Shown: positions 1 to 9,665, numbered from the stretch's first letter. The stretch: DNA of 64,000 nt from QQVM01 sp964544885 (GCA_964544885.1 CAZJDX010000014.1:1-64000); one strand, 5' to 3'. The notes: generated from the sequence alone by a model not told the origin. Translations and numbers: made by a program.

Positions 1-23
1 AAATTCAATGCATTAAACTATAT

Positions 24-2111
24 TTACAACTTGTCGAAAAAGCCAGCCACGTTCACAGATGGCAAAGTATCCTGAATAAAATCACCTATTGATTGCATAT
101 TATCAACTTCCAATTGAACTTTAGCATCATCCTGCCTTATTCTTAAGAAGGAGGATATATCATTACACTCAACAAATGTTTTAGATGTGTATATGTGCAC
201 TTCACTATTTTGCACTGCATGAAATTCCGTACCAATATGTATTTCTTGTCTTGCTGATATATCACTTTCTCCGAATATATCGGTATTACTAACAGATACG
301 CTATTCCAGCCAATTAAACTTCTTCTATCAGTCTGACTGATAATTTCACCATCAAATAATCCATCATACTGAAATTCTACTTTATTGAGGACAATATTGT
401 AATGTCCTGGTTGCATTTTAATATCGGACCATCCTTTGGGAACCACAGAGTCATACATTTCGCCTAACTCAATTTTATTTGCTCCTGGTGCTGATACGCG
501 CATATATATAACTCTGTCATCTCCGATATTTGTATAATTATATGGTATAACTTTAAAATTGCCGCTATCATCAGCATTGAAGTAATACCATTCATAATCA
601 TACGATTCATCTCCGTCATATGGATACCCGTTAGGGTCATCCGTATTTAACCAACACAGTGCCTGTACAACAGCTCCTTTGACTGGGTTACCATTAGCAT
701 CAGATACAGTACCTGTAATTGCATTATTGTGTGCAGTATTAAAATAGCCACAATTAAAGGGGTCAAGATAATTCATTGGAGCGACACAGTCGGCAGTTGT
801 CGGGACGGGCACAGTAGAAAAAACAGAGGCAACCGGCTTGTCGAAAGCAGTTGTTGTGGGTATGGTCATGGTTCCATGATGAATTAAGGCAAATCCAACT
901 TCCTTCCAGTTCCAATCATCCTGAAAGCCCCACCAATTATACGCCAAACATTCACAATCAAATGCATTTTGAAAAGTTTGGATTCCATAAGTTCGTTGTT
1001 GTGCTATTGTACCGTCATAATAGAGCGGATCCTGTAAGATACCAGGATATTGGGCTTGATATATTTGATTAGAAAAATCAGATGCTCGAAAACCAGTTTC
1101 GCCAATCATTACAGGCTTAGGACAATGATTTCTATACCAATACAATTTCCCTTTAAAACGGTCAATTGCAGCTTGTGCAACATCATACCCCGGCGAAGTT
1201 TTTTCATAGGATTTCAACTGTGGATAGGGATGTACTTCGTAGTAATCCGCTTTAATGATTGAAGGATCCCAAAAAATAATATCTTCAAAATGTCCATGTG
1301 TGCTAATTAGATGATTTGGGTCAGCCTGTTTAATAGCATCATACCAGTCAGAAGTCCAATCGCACACTTTGCTTTTGCCAACATAATTATTCTCCGAGAA
1401 TGTGGGTTCAGATGCCGTATTGTAACTGATCAGACTTCTGTTTGAACTATAATGCGATGCTACATACTTTAGTAAATCAACATAATCATTTGCATTGACC
1501 GAAGTAGAATTTATCATGGATCCTCCAACACCAATTTCCAACATTATCTTCATACTTAATGGTGGAGAAGTTATTATAGTTATTATGTCATCCATTTTTT
1601 CAATTAAAAAATTAATAACAGGATCATCCTCAAAAAGAGTTACAGGGTGTTTCGACAGCTCTACAAAATCTGCATCATCCCAGCAATTTCCAATAGGGTT
1701 ACAGTTCTGGAAACTCCTTACATAAAACTTATTTGCTTGAGGTGATCCATGGTAGTTCCATCGGGTTCTAAAAGTCAATCTGATCGTATTAAATCCTAGC
1801 GATTTTATTTTACTAATATCTTTTAAAATCTGGGAATCGCAATCTGCCTGGTTATCAAATTCAAATTCTTGAGTCCCTCCATAATGGTTATTAGGTGAGA
1901 GGTAATAATTACTCTGCAAGTCACTAATTGTTGGGTTTAATTTTTTCGGACCGTTATGTGTAAGATAAAGCATATAGGTCATTGCAACTGGAGTAAAAGG
2001 TTGTTCATTTTCATCATAAAACTTTCTTCCTTTAATAGAAAAATACTGAGCATTAGCATTTATGTATAAATTCATAATACAAAGAATGGCCAAAGTTATA
2101 ATCTTACACAT
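24..2111 (-). CDS. secreted glycoside hydrolase family 5-like protein, no T9SS tail
   Basis: A 695-residue protein with an N-terminal signal peptide ending near ANAQ. Residues about 25-430 look like a clan GH-A (GH5-like) TIM barrel, the fold of cellulases and mannanases. The candidate acid/base glutamate lies in NTASEP and the candidate nucleophile in MIGETGF. A carboxypeptidase-regulatory-like beta domain follows (ITGTVSDANGNPVKGA), then an FxA-EI-FHA-GSEVHI module common before T9SS tails. It is a paralogue of the protein at 4022-6250, but ends without a recognisable sorting domain, and the usual NEP motif is SEP. The gene looks more AT-rich than most of the window. Substrate cannot be told from sequence; it may be a degenerate or binding-only relative. 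Confidence 0.75.
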   Translation of the reverse strand: MCKIITLAILCIMNLYINANAQYFSIKGRKFYDENEQPFTPVAMTYMLYLTHNGPKKLNPTISDLQSNYYLSPNNHYGGTQEFEFDNQADCDSQILKDISKIKSLGFNTIRLTFRTRWNYHGSPQANKFYVRSFQNCNPIGNCWDDADFVELSKHPVTLFEDDPVINFLIEKMDDIITIITSPPLSMKIMLEIGVGGSMINSTSVNANDYVDLLKYVASHYSSNRSLISYNTASEPTFSENNYVGKSKVCDWTSDWYDAIKQADPNHLISTHGHFEDIIFWDPSIIKADYYEVHPYPQLKSYEKTSPGYDVAQAAIDRFKGKLYWYRNHCPKPVMIGETGFRASDFSNQIYQAQYPGILQDPLYYDGTIAQQRTYGIQTFQNAFDCECLAYNWWGFQDDWNWKEVGFALIHHGTMTIPTTTAFDKPVASVFSTVPVPTTADCVAPMNYLDPFNCGYFNTAHNNAITGTVSDANGNPVKGAVVQALCWLNTDDPNGYPYDGDESYDYEWYYFNADDSGNFKVIPYNYTNIGDDRVIYMRVSAPGANKIELGEMYDSVVPKGWSDIKMQPGHYNIVLNKVEFQYDGLFDGEIISQTDRRSLIGWNSVSVSNTDIFGESDISARQEIHIGTEFHAVQNSEVHIYTSKTFVECNDISSFLRIRQDDAKVQLEVDNMQSIGDFIQDTLPSVNVAGFFDKL

Positions 2112-2408
2112 TTTAACAGATTCTGATTATAATACACAACATTTTAATTAAAAGCAAATGCAGGGAGGAATGCGATGTTCAGGCAGTATGAAGCACTTTC
2201 TCTTTCATGTCTCCAAATTTGAATCATATGTGAACTATGAGGAGTAAATAAGCTGTGTTTACCACTAAATTATACTCACTTTTGATTTTCTATACTTCAG
2301 GTTTTCATTTCAGTAGATACGGAATTTGAATCAGCAATCTATTAAATTGAACTCACACAAAATTATCAATCAGTTTGGGAATGAGGATGATTATCTTTTT
2401 CATCTTCA
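2112..2408. other. intergenic spacer, nothing recognised
   Basis: An AT-rich spacer of 297 bases between two minus-strand genes. No ORF with protein-like composition, no TAnnTTTG element close to the downstream start and no strong hairpin were seen. It separates the distal hydrolase gene from the three-gene run upstream of it. Confidence 0.5.
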
Positions 2409-4025
2409 TCACTCAAACACGATCTTCCCGGTATATTGCTTTACTCCGTTGCTTAAGCGTGCAATGTATATGCCTTTAGCTTCGGCTTCCAGGTTCAGCC
2501 GGATTTTTCCGTCGTGCATTTCAATTGAATATTCTTTGATTGTTCTTCCATTTCGATCCAGGATGCTAAGTACAAGATTTGACTCATACTGAAATTCTTC
2601 CGGTATGGTGATAGTACATTTTCCATTACTTGGATTGGCATAAATAAACAGTGAAGATTTTCGCAAGCCCTGAAATTCTCCCACACCGGTAAACGCATCA
2701 TGCCGGGCGATGAACATATCAGAAAGTCCATTGCTGGTTAGAGTAGTATTGTCTAAGGTCACGCTGTTGTTAAAAATGCCTGAAACAATGACGCTGCCCT
2801 GATCGCTAAGCACGTTGGTACCAACAGCATTACCAAAATGTCTTACTCCGAGGCAATCGCCCAGACTGTTATACCTTGCCAGGAACATATCCGAAGTAGT
2901 AGAGGTGATTGTATACGTACCGAATGTTGCCGACTGACTGAATTTTCCTGTGATATACACATTACCATCAACATCGGCATCAATATCGTAGCTTTCAGCA
3001 TTTCCGGTCGCATGCAACTGACGAGCCCATAGAAAATTTCCGGAAGGATCAAACTTGGCAAGGAAAACATCTTTTCCAGGATTGGTGAGTAATGTGGTAT
3101 CAAAATAAATGGAATCTGTAAAATAGGTAGTGATATAAATATTTCCCGAATCATCTAACGACAACTTGCTGCCAAATTCAAACCCCGGTCCACCAAAACT
3201 CTTAGCCCATTGCACGGAACCTAAGCTGTCAAAAGAAGCTATAAAGATATCGTTTGAGCCTGCGCTAATCACCGGAATCGTATCGACGTATGCAGTATCA
3301 AAAAATATTCCGGTTGCAATAAAACCCGAACTTGTCGCTTCGATTTGCCAAACACCCGTCTTCGGGAACTCACTTTTTGCCCATAAAAAATCTCCATCAG
3401 AATTAATTCTGGCGGTAAATACTCCGGGAGTAACATGAAATGTATCCAGAACGGCTCCGGAACTTGAACCACCCACCAGATAAGGTCTTCCCCCATTATC
3501 GCTGCTCATTGAGTATAAGGCCCCGCCACCCGGTAGGCTTGTGGCTTTCCTTGCCCAGATGCATTTGCCGGTCATGTCCATTTTACTGATAAACATTGTG
3601 GGAGTTAAGGCCTCACCTGGAAGGATGAAGGTGTCTATTCTTAAGGTATCGTAATAATCACCATATAAAATTATCGAGGAATCTGCACGATCAGAATACA
3701 AAAATACATAGTCACTATGATCCATGCTCTTACCTCCCGCCTTTTTCCCCCACCGGTCATTCCCGTTCGGACCATAGCTTGCCACGAAAATATCCGTCGA
3801 GCCTTCGATGTATAAGGTATCGCCGGCAAACACTCCGTAATGTGCCGGGCCCCATCCATATCCGAATTGCCCCGATGTATAAATGTTCCCATACACATCC
3901 GTGCACAGTGATAAAGTAGTTTCATCCATAACACATCCGTCTGATATTGCCCACTGCCAGCTTTGGGAAAAGCTTGATTGGCTAAGGAAGAAGGACAATG
4001 AAATCAGGATCAGTTTCTTTTTCAT
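2409..4025 (-). CDS. T9SS-sorted beta-propeller-type secreted protein
   Basis: 538 residues: a signal peptide (MKKKLILISLSFFLSQSSFSQ), then repeated blades of the type GNIYTSGQF / DIFVASYGPNG / GNVYITGKFS, resembling SBBP-like propeller repeats. A C-terminal T9SS type A sorting domain starts near the ANPSNGK motif and ends ARLSNGVKQYTGKIVFE. It is expected to be exported through SecYEG and then T9SS to the cell surface or medium; the function is unknown. The start ATG overlaps the stop TGA of the upstream hydrolase gene (ATGA at 4022-4025), so the two are probably translationally coupled. Similar propeller proteins lie at 18547-21153 and 54162-55736. Confidence 0.8.
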   Translation of the reverse strand: MKKKLILISLSFFLSQSSFSQSWQWAISDGCVMDETTLSLCTDVYGNIYTSGQFGYGWGPAHYGVFAGDTLYIEGSTDIFVASYGPNGNDRWGKKAGGKSMDHSDYVFLYSDRADSSIILYGDYYDTLRIDTFILPGEALTPTMFISKMDMTGKCIWARKATSLPGGGALYSMSSDNGGRPYLVGGSSSGAVLDTFHVTPGVFTARINSDGDFLWAKSEFPKTGVWQIEATSSGFIATGIFFDTAYVDTIPVISAGSNDIFIASFDSLGSVQWAKSFGGPGFEFGSKLSLDDSGNIYITTYFTDSIYFDTTLLTNPGKDVFLAKFDPSGNFLWARQLHATGNAESYDIDADVDGNVYITGKFSQSATFGTYTITSTTSDMFLARYNSLGDCLGVRHFGNAVGTNVLSDQGSVIVSGIFNNSVTLDNTTLTSNGLSDMFIARHDAFTGVGEFQGLRKSSLFIYANPSNGKCTITIPEEFQYESNLVLSILDRNGRTIKEYSIEMHDGKIRLNLEAEAKGIYIARLSNGVKQYTGKIVFE

Positions 4026-6250
4026 TTGATGGCTTGGTTAATTAATTTTATGATGGAATAGTGATTTTCTGATAAAACCGAAAGCAGGTAGAGGCCCGGA
4101 GCTTCGCCGGAAAGATCAAGCGTCATTGCCCGTTCGTTCATCAGCCCTGATGCAAGTTTTTTTCCAAAGCTGTCCAAAATGGTATATGAGGCGGGCAGCT
4201 CAATGCCGGAAGAGATACGAACGGAAAAAGTTCCGTGTGATGGATTGGGAAAGGCCTGAACATTCTCCCACGCACTTCCCGTAAAGCTCAGTTCAATTTC
4301 ACGCTCCCGGCTTGCGCTGTATTGTCCTGCATGGGGCGAAGCGATACGGTTCAGATTGATCACATCAGCGCATTCAGACCAGGTAGGGGAAGTGAAAATA
4401 TGTGTTTCGCTGCCTTCCTGGGAATGAAAATCATGATGAATGTTGATTTCATTTCTGGCTGTAAAATCCGCTGTAGCGCCGAACGTTCCCTGACCTTCGA
4501 TCAGGATGTCTGACATGCTGAGGGAGCTCCAGCCTTTCATTTTTCTGTACGACGACGATGGAATCACGTCGTTTCTCAGTGTCTGATCATAATCAAAGTT
4601 AAAATAGGTAAGATTATAGATATTCCCTCCCGGAACCGGAATTGTGATATTGTTAGACTGCCCGCTCCAAGAGCCGTACAAGACTACGCTTGCTCCTGCC
4701 GCGGATATCCGGATATTGGGAAAGTAAGGAGGCGGAAATGTTGGATCTACAAATGGTTTTTTATATAAGGTAAATCCACCATTTTCTCCTGTGAAGGTAT
4801 AGCTACTAAAGTCATCAATACGACCTTGACTATTATAATATTTACCAAACCCATATATATAGGCATCTTGTACAATGCTTCCGTTGTGATATCGCACCTG
4901 CCCGGTCAACGGGTTGGGATCCTGAAAATTAAAAGGGTTAGTATAATTTGCAGGAGTAAGACAGGGGTTGGCAGGTGCTTGAGGGTTAAAACTCTGGACT
5001 TTACTTATTGCCGGTTTGCGTAAAGGAGCAAATGGGGCGCTACCTGCAGATAAAAGACCCCAGTGATGTATTGGAACCATTGAATTTGCTTTATCTTGAA
5101 AGTACCACCAACTAAAGCCACTGTAGCCGCAATCGAGCATGGTTTGAAGACTGTACTCCATATAAGTTGACATTTCGTTCAGGTCTCCGTCAAATCCTGC
5201 GGACATTCCGTAGCCGGCCTTACTTCTGAATCCGGTTTCACCTATAATGATTGGCATGTTACAGGTTTGAGATAACCAGTAAAGTTCCCCCATGACTCCA
5301 TTCCACTGGTCCTGCAGATTTTGCATTCCTTTATCAGGGCCTTTAGGGTAAACATGAAGCGAATAAAAGTCAAGCTTCAGCATATTGGCATCATAAGTGG
5401 TGACATCGTGGAGGCCAAAGCCTCCTAAGGTGATAAGATGATTCGGGTCGAAATTTTTTACGGCATCATACAGGTCATTTACCGTATTGCAAACCCAGGT
5501 CTTTTCAGGAAAACCCGTTGCAGGCCAATTTTTCATCTCCCCAGGTTCATTGTATAGATCATAGGCCAAAAGGTTGGTGTAGTTTTTTAAGTGATTTGCA
5601 ATGACAGACATGAATTTCATGTATAGATCAACCGAACTTTGATTTTCAAACTGTTTAATTGCACCAAACAATAAGATCACCTTAAGCGGATCGCCGGAAT
5701 CGGTGGTTACGGCAGCAGCTTGAGTCAGAAGTTGATCATAAATATTTAATATCAGGCTCCATTCAAAACTAAGTAGATTTGGTGTATTGATGGAGGCTGC
5801 ATCAAAATATACCGGATAAGTTGTCGTCCAAACATTACTTCCATGTGCATTAATAGTGATCCCGTTTGCTACATCGTTTGCGTCAAATTCAATGATCGGG
5901 TGCCAACCGGTAAAGCGGATGCCGTTAAATCCCATATCTGCAATTTCCTGAAAGTTCAAATTGAATTCTGTATTGCAACTTACGACATCATTACATTCAA
6001 AGGCGTCACTTCCATTATACCAAGCTGTTGGAGTAATAAATATAGGAGGAGGGTTAGCCGAAGAATTCTGATCAAAGGCAAGATGCAGGTCATAATTGCA
6101 AATCATCGGAAAAAACTCCTGACCATTTTCATCTACGAATTGCTTTCCTTTCAAATGAATAAACCCTGTTCCCTGGCCGGATGAAGCGCTCATGGCAATT
6201 ACATAAAGAATCTTTAACCCTATAAATATATAAAAATATTTCCTGGTCAT
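4022..6250 (-). CDS. T9SS-sorted glycoside hydrolase family 5-like enzyme
   Basis: 742 residues: signal peptide ending near SASSGQG; TIM-barrel GH5-like region (about residues 25-440) with the full acid/base motif YDLYNEPGEM and the nucleophile motif IIIGETGFRS; a carboxypeptidase-regulatory-like beta domain (LTGQVRYHNGSIVQDA); an FTARNEINIHHDFHSQEGSE module; and a C-terminal T9SS sorting domain beginning AFPNPSHGTFSVRIS. It probably hydrolyses a beta-glucan or mannan outside the cell, but the substrate is not decided by sequence. Its stop overlaps the start of the next gene by four bases. A perfect palindrome at 6265-6281 lies just upstream of the start. Confidence 0.8.
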   Translation of the reverse strand: MTRKYFYIFIGLKILYVIAMSASSGQGTGFIHLKGKQFVDENGQEFFPMICNYDLHLAFDQNSSANPPPIFITPTAWYNGSDAFECNDVVSCNTEFNLNFQEIADMGFNGIRFTGWHPIIEFDANDVANGITINAHGSNVWTTTYPVYFDAASINTPNLLSFEWSLILNIYDQLLTQAAAVTTDSGDPLKVILLFGAIKQFENQSSVDLYMKFMSVIANHLKNYTNLLAYDLYNEPGEMKNWPATGFPEKTWVCNTVNDLYDAVKNFDPNHLITLGGFGLHDVTTYDANMLKLDFYSLHVYPKGPDKGMQNLQDQWNGVMGELYWLSQTCNMPIIIGETGFRSKAGYGMSAGFDGDLNEMSTYMEYSLQTMLDCGYSGFSWWYFQDKANSMVPIHHWGLLSAGSAPFAPLRKPAISKVQSFNPQAPANPCLTPANYTNPFNFQDPNPLTGQVRYHNGSIVQDAYIYGFGKYYNSQGRIDDFSSYTFTGENGGFTLYKKPFVDPTFPPPYFPNIRISAAGASVVLYGSWSGQSNNITIPVPGGNIYNLTYFNFDYDQTLRNDVIPSSSYRKMKGWSSLSMSDILIEGQGTFGATADFTARNEINIHHDFHSQEGSETHIFTSPTWSECADVINLNRIASPHAGQYSASREREIELSFTGSAWENVQAFPNPSHGTFSVRISSGIELPASYTILDSFGKKLASGLMNERAMTLDLSGEAPGLYLLSVLSENHYSIIKLINQAIK

Positions 6251-6264
6251 TATATGTCAAATTT

Positions 6265-6281
6265 GCCTTGTTTAACAAGGC
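6265..6281. promoter_or_regulatory. perfect 17-bp palindrome upstream of the GH5-like gene
   Basis: GCCTTGTT-T-AACAAGGC: eight-base arms around one central T. It lies between the stop of the SprB-repeat gene (6338) and the hydrolase ATG (6250), about 15 bases upstream of the latter. The minus-strand sequence after it has no U-run, so it is not a classical terminator. It could be an operator or an mRNA leader hairpin. Confidence 0.45.
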
Positions 6282-6337
6282 CTTGGATGAAATTATCACT
6301 TTAGAGAATTACGCGATGTTATTTTTACTCCAAAGAA

Positions 6338-8682
6338 TCATTTCTTTTGGAGCTTCAATTCATCAATCTGTTTTTGCATATCTATAATATATAGACTGAG
6401 TTCTTCAATTTTTTCAAGCAGGCGTGTTTGCATATCTCCCACTTCAAATCCGTCATTTGCCTCAACTTCTTTTCTTGACGGAATGCCTGGTAGATGTCCG
6501 TTTTGTCCGATAAATTGTTCAAGCTCCCCGATACTTGGTAGTTTGTAGTTTTCTTCGAAGACGTAATCAGGAAAATTATTAGCTGTAACTTTAATGTCCC
6601 GCGCAGCAATACCCCCTTCAACATATAATTTGTACAAATCGGTTGTGCAAGAAACACATGGAAGATTGCCTGTAAAATCGCCGATAAATATTTTACCCTT
6701 TTCATCTATATAAAAACGAGATTTATATGCCACGTGGTCCCAGATAAAAAAGCTTTGTGACGAAGTATTGCCCAAATTGGTGCCTATCGCCCACTTTTGA
6801 TTTCCCTGGTGATTAAACTTGATTTCACTTTTATAATAAGTACCCGAAGTCTGATTGATGGCTATTCCGCCGTGTTGGTCGTCGTGCTGTACTTCAAGTT
6901 GCTGGCTCGGTGTGGTAGTTCCTATCCCTACTCGTCCTGATGCATTGGTATTATACAGATCATTTGAACCTGAAAGTGCCCAATTCACCGCGCCGACAGG
7001 TAATGAGTTCCATGTGCCATCTCCATATAAAACATATTGATTGGCATTGCTTGACGGAGGAGCTAACTTATTTAATATGCCATCAGAACCAACGTGAACA
7101 ATATTAAATCCAGATGTTCCAGAAAGGTTGCTTGATCGTATTCCACCAGTGACATCCAATTCAGCTATTGGAGTACTGGTACCAATACCCAAGCGCTGGA
7201 TTGCCGGATGAGTATACACAGAATACTCATGACCAGTCAGACAAATATTCCTCAACCAGGCAGTATATGGTTGTATACAAACAACTGGCTGTTGCGGATC
7301 CGGTCGTGTACGAAGCATCCCATCCTGATCTGCATATACCATTTGAATTGAATCTGTGGATGCTGTGAACAGTTTGAGGCCCCCAGGAATGTTCACTATT
7401 CCATCTGCTTTTATCCTCAGCCTCTCCGTATTATTGGTTTTAATCACCAGGTCTTTGTTATCCGTTGTACCGATAAATTGGGTAGAAGGATCCGTTCCCG
7501 CATTACCGCTCATGGTCCAGTCGTCGCGGTCGGGACCAAGTATTTCGGCCCTTGCTTCAAGACGGCATCCATTGGCATCGGTCAGGATCAGGTTGTAGGA
7601 TCCAACTCCGAGATTCGTCAGGTTGGCGCTTGTCGCTCCATGTTCCCACTGAAACGTAAACGGCGCCGCCCCGCCGTTAACAGTGGTACTGACGCTCCCG
7701 TTGGAGCAGGCATAACAACTCACATTTTTTCCGTTGGGATAGGATGAGATACTGAAACTTGCCTCCAAGGCCGAAGGACCGGTCAGTACGATCTGTGCCG
7801 CATCTCCCGCTCCGTTGGCATCCCTGACAATCACCCAATAGCTGCCCGGTTCCAATTCGCCGATATCTTCGGTGAAGGCTCCGTTGCTCCATTGGTACTC
7901 ATATGGCGGAACGCCTCCGGTCACGGTCAGGTCTATGCTTCCATCTTTGACTTCAAAACAGGAAATGTTATAGCCGTTCTGCAAAGGACTGCTGATGCTG
8001 ACAATTTGTAATTCCGTAGGCTGGGTCAGGGTGGCCGAACCGCCGGCTGTACAGCCGCTCATGTCGGTCAGTACCAGGGAATAGGTTCCTGCGACTCCAT
8101 TAGATATCTTGTTTGATGTGGTATTGTTGCTCCATAAATAGGTATAAGGTAATACCCCTCCCTGAACTTCAGTACCAATGACACCGTCGTTACCTCCGTT
8201 CTCAGAAATATTATAGCCACCCTCACGTATTTCCGGAATCAGGGATACCTCCAGGGCATTTGGTTGCTGAAGTTCGATCTCGGCGCTGCTTGTACTCTGA
8301 TCAGCATCAGTTACCACCACAGTATAAATACCCGCTTCAAGGTTTGTCTGGTTCTTGGAAAAAGAACCATGGCTCCAGTTAAACAGATAGGGCGGGTTAC
8401 CGCCAACCACTACGATATTGATCCAGCCGTCGGAAGCTCCGTGACAACTTACATTATAGCCATTATAGGTACTGACGTTCCAGGTGATTTCCTGGGATGA
8501 GGAAGAAAAGGGTGAGAAGAAAAGACAGAGAGCAAAAAGAAGAAAGGAGAAGCAGCACGGATGCGGGTTTGAGTTTGAGTGCGAGTGCGAGTGCGAGTGC
8601 GGGCGTTTCAGCAGAGTCGAAAAAATCTTCAGCAGCCTCTTAAAAAATCGCCTGTGTGTGTGTGTGTGTGTGTGTGTGACAT
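6338..8682 (-). CDS. SprB-repeat surface protein with tail-fibre-like stalk; 5' end frameshifted in a microsatellite
   Basis: The open frame runs from the stop at 6338 back to an in-frame stop at 8711-8713 and contains no ATG. The first usable GTG (8410) falls inside an SprB repeat, so it is not the start. The frame upstream of it encodes a hydrophobic signal (FSFLLFALCLFFSPFSSSSQ) and the first repeat (YNVSCHGASDGWINIVVVGG). Four SprB-type repeats (GG.PPY.y.WSnG) are followed by stalk segments typical of Bacteroidota tail-fibre-like proteins (GRVGIGTTTPSQQLEV) and a C-terminal coiled coil (LLEKIEELSLYIIDMQKQID). The only upstream ATG (8680-8682) directly precedes a (CA)13 tract and is out of frame by one CA unit. 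Likely a surface adhesin with switchable expression, or an assembly error. Coordinates given run to that ATG. Confidence 0.7.
8577..8600. repeat. hexanucleotide repeat (GAGTGC)4
   Basis: Four exact GAGTGC units, preceded by degenerate GGGTTT and GAGTTT units from 8565. Read on the minus strand in the SprB-repeat frame it encodes alternating His-Ser, then Asn-Ser. As multiples of three bases, copy-number changes here would not shift the frame. Confidence 0.85.
8653..8678. repeat. dinucleotide microsatellite (TG)13 / (CA)13
   Basis: Thirteen uninterrupted TG units on the plus strand. On the minus strand the tract starts two bases after an ATG (8680-8682). Reading on from that ATG gives Ser-His-Thr-His and ends at a TGA after 17 codons. 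Removing one unit or adding two would join it to the SprB-repeat frame. Tracts of this length are prone to slipped-strand change and to sequencing error. Confidence 0.9.
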
Positions 8683-8869
8683 AGTATACGTATAGAGTTA
8701 TATATATAATTTAAAACTAAATCGAAGAATACACTAAATTTATAAATACAAACAAGTCAAATTCCCGGTAAGAGTAAAGGAAATTTATCAGAAACAAAAA
8801 AACTTTAACACAAATTTTTCAAAAGACAGAAAAAGTGAAAATTTTAAACCTTTTAATCTTCAGAAGAGA

Positions 8870-9665
8870 GTCTTCGCACAATTTGCGGTGAAAAAAATTA
8901 ACCGCCAAGGACGCCAAGAATGCGCGAAGAACGCGAAGCGCATTTAAACAAAGAAAGCCAATTGAAAACCTCTTTGCGCCCTATGCGAAAAACTTTGCGC
9001 TTTTTGCGGTGAAAAAAATTAACCGCAAAGTACGCCAAGATCGCGCAGAGAACGCTAAGTGGTATTTGGCACTACTAGTGAAGACTTCAATGTAACTTCT
9101 TCGCGCTCTTTGCGAAAAAACTTAGCGCGCTTTACGGTGAAAAAAATTAACCGCCAAGGACGCCAAGTACGCGCAGAGAACGCCAAGTGGTATATGGCAC
9201 TACTAGTGAAAACTTCAATGAAACTTCTTCGCGCTCTTTGCGAAAAAACTTAGCGNNNNNNNNNNNNNNNNNNNNNNNNNNNNNNNNNNNNNNNNNNNNN
9301 NNNNNNNNNNNNNNNNNNNNNNNNNNNNNNNNNNNNNNNNNNNNNNNNNNNNNNNTCAAAATTTAACCGCCAAGGACGCCAAGATCGCGCAGAGAACGCC
9401 AAGTGGTATTCAGCATTACTAGTGAAAACTTCAATGAAACTTCTTCGCGCTCTTTGCGAAAAAACTTAGCGCTCTTTGCGGTTTCAAAATTTAACCGCCA
9501 AGGACGCCAAGATCGCGCAGAGAACGCCAAGTGGTATTTGGCGCTACTAGTGAAAACTTCAATGAAACTTCTTCGTGCTCTTTGCGAAAAAACTTTGCGC
9601 GCTTTGCGGTTAACCGCTAAGGACGCTAAGAATGCGTGGAGAACGCGAAGCGCATTTAAAGAAGC
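8870..9665. repeat. tandem array of hairpin-forming repeats (period about 119-128 bp), with scaffold gap
   Basis: Units begin TTAACCGCCAAGGACGCCAAG at about 8898, 9019, 9147, 9363 and 9491, with a half unit from 9610. Each has a left arm (CCGCCAAGGACGCCAAG...) and a right arm (CTTCGCGCTCTTTGCG...TTTGCGG) that are imperfect reverse complements over nearly 40 bases. The inner units share a loop, GGTATTTGGCACTACTAGTG followed by AAAACTTCAATGAAACTTC. The first unit and last half-unit carry a different arm variant with GCGCATTTAAA. The array ends a few bases from the yebC stop. ORFs in it are repeat translations, not genes. Confidence 0.9.
9256..9355. other. assembly gap of exactly 100 N
   Basis: One hundred consecutive N, a conventional scaffold-gap length, placed inside the tandem repeat array. 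The true copy number of the array is therefore unknown, and more sequence could be missing. Confidence 0.97.

Noticed and set aside
6250..6264. sigma70-like TTGACA and TATAAT on the minus strand before the GH5-like gene
   Set aside because: The two hexamers are directly adjacent with no 17-base spacer, and Bacteroidota do not use this consensus.
8408..8410. GTG as the start of the SprB-repeat protein
   Set aside because: It lies in the middle of the first SprB repeat; the frame continues upstream through the rest of that repeat and a signal peptide.
8870..9665. CRISPR array
   Set aside because: The repeats are 119-128 bp, palindromic, nearly identical throughout and have no unique spacers; no cas genes are present.
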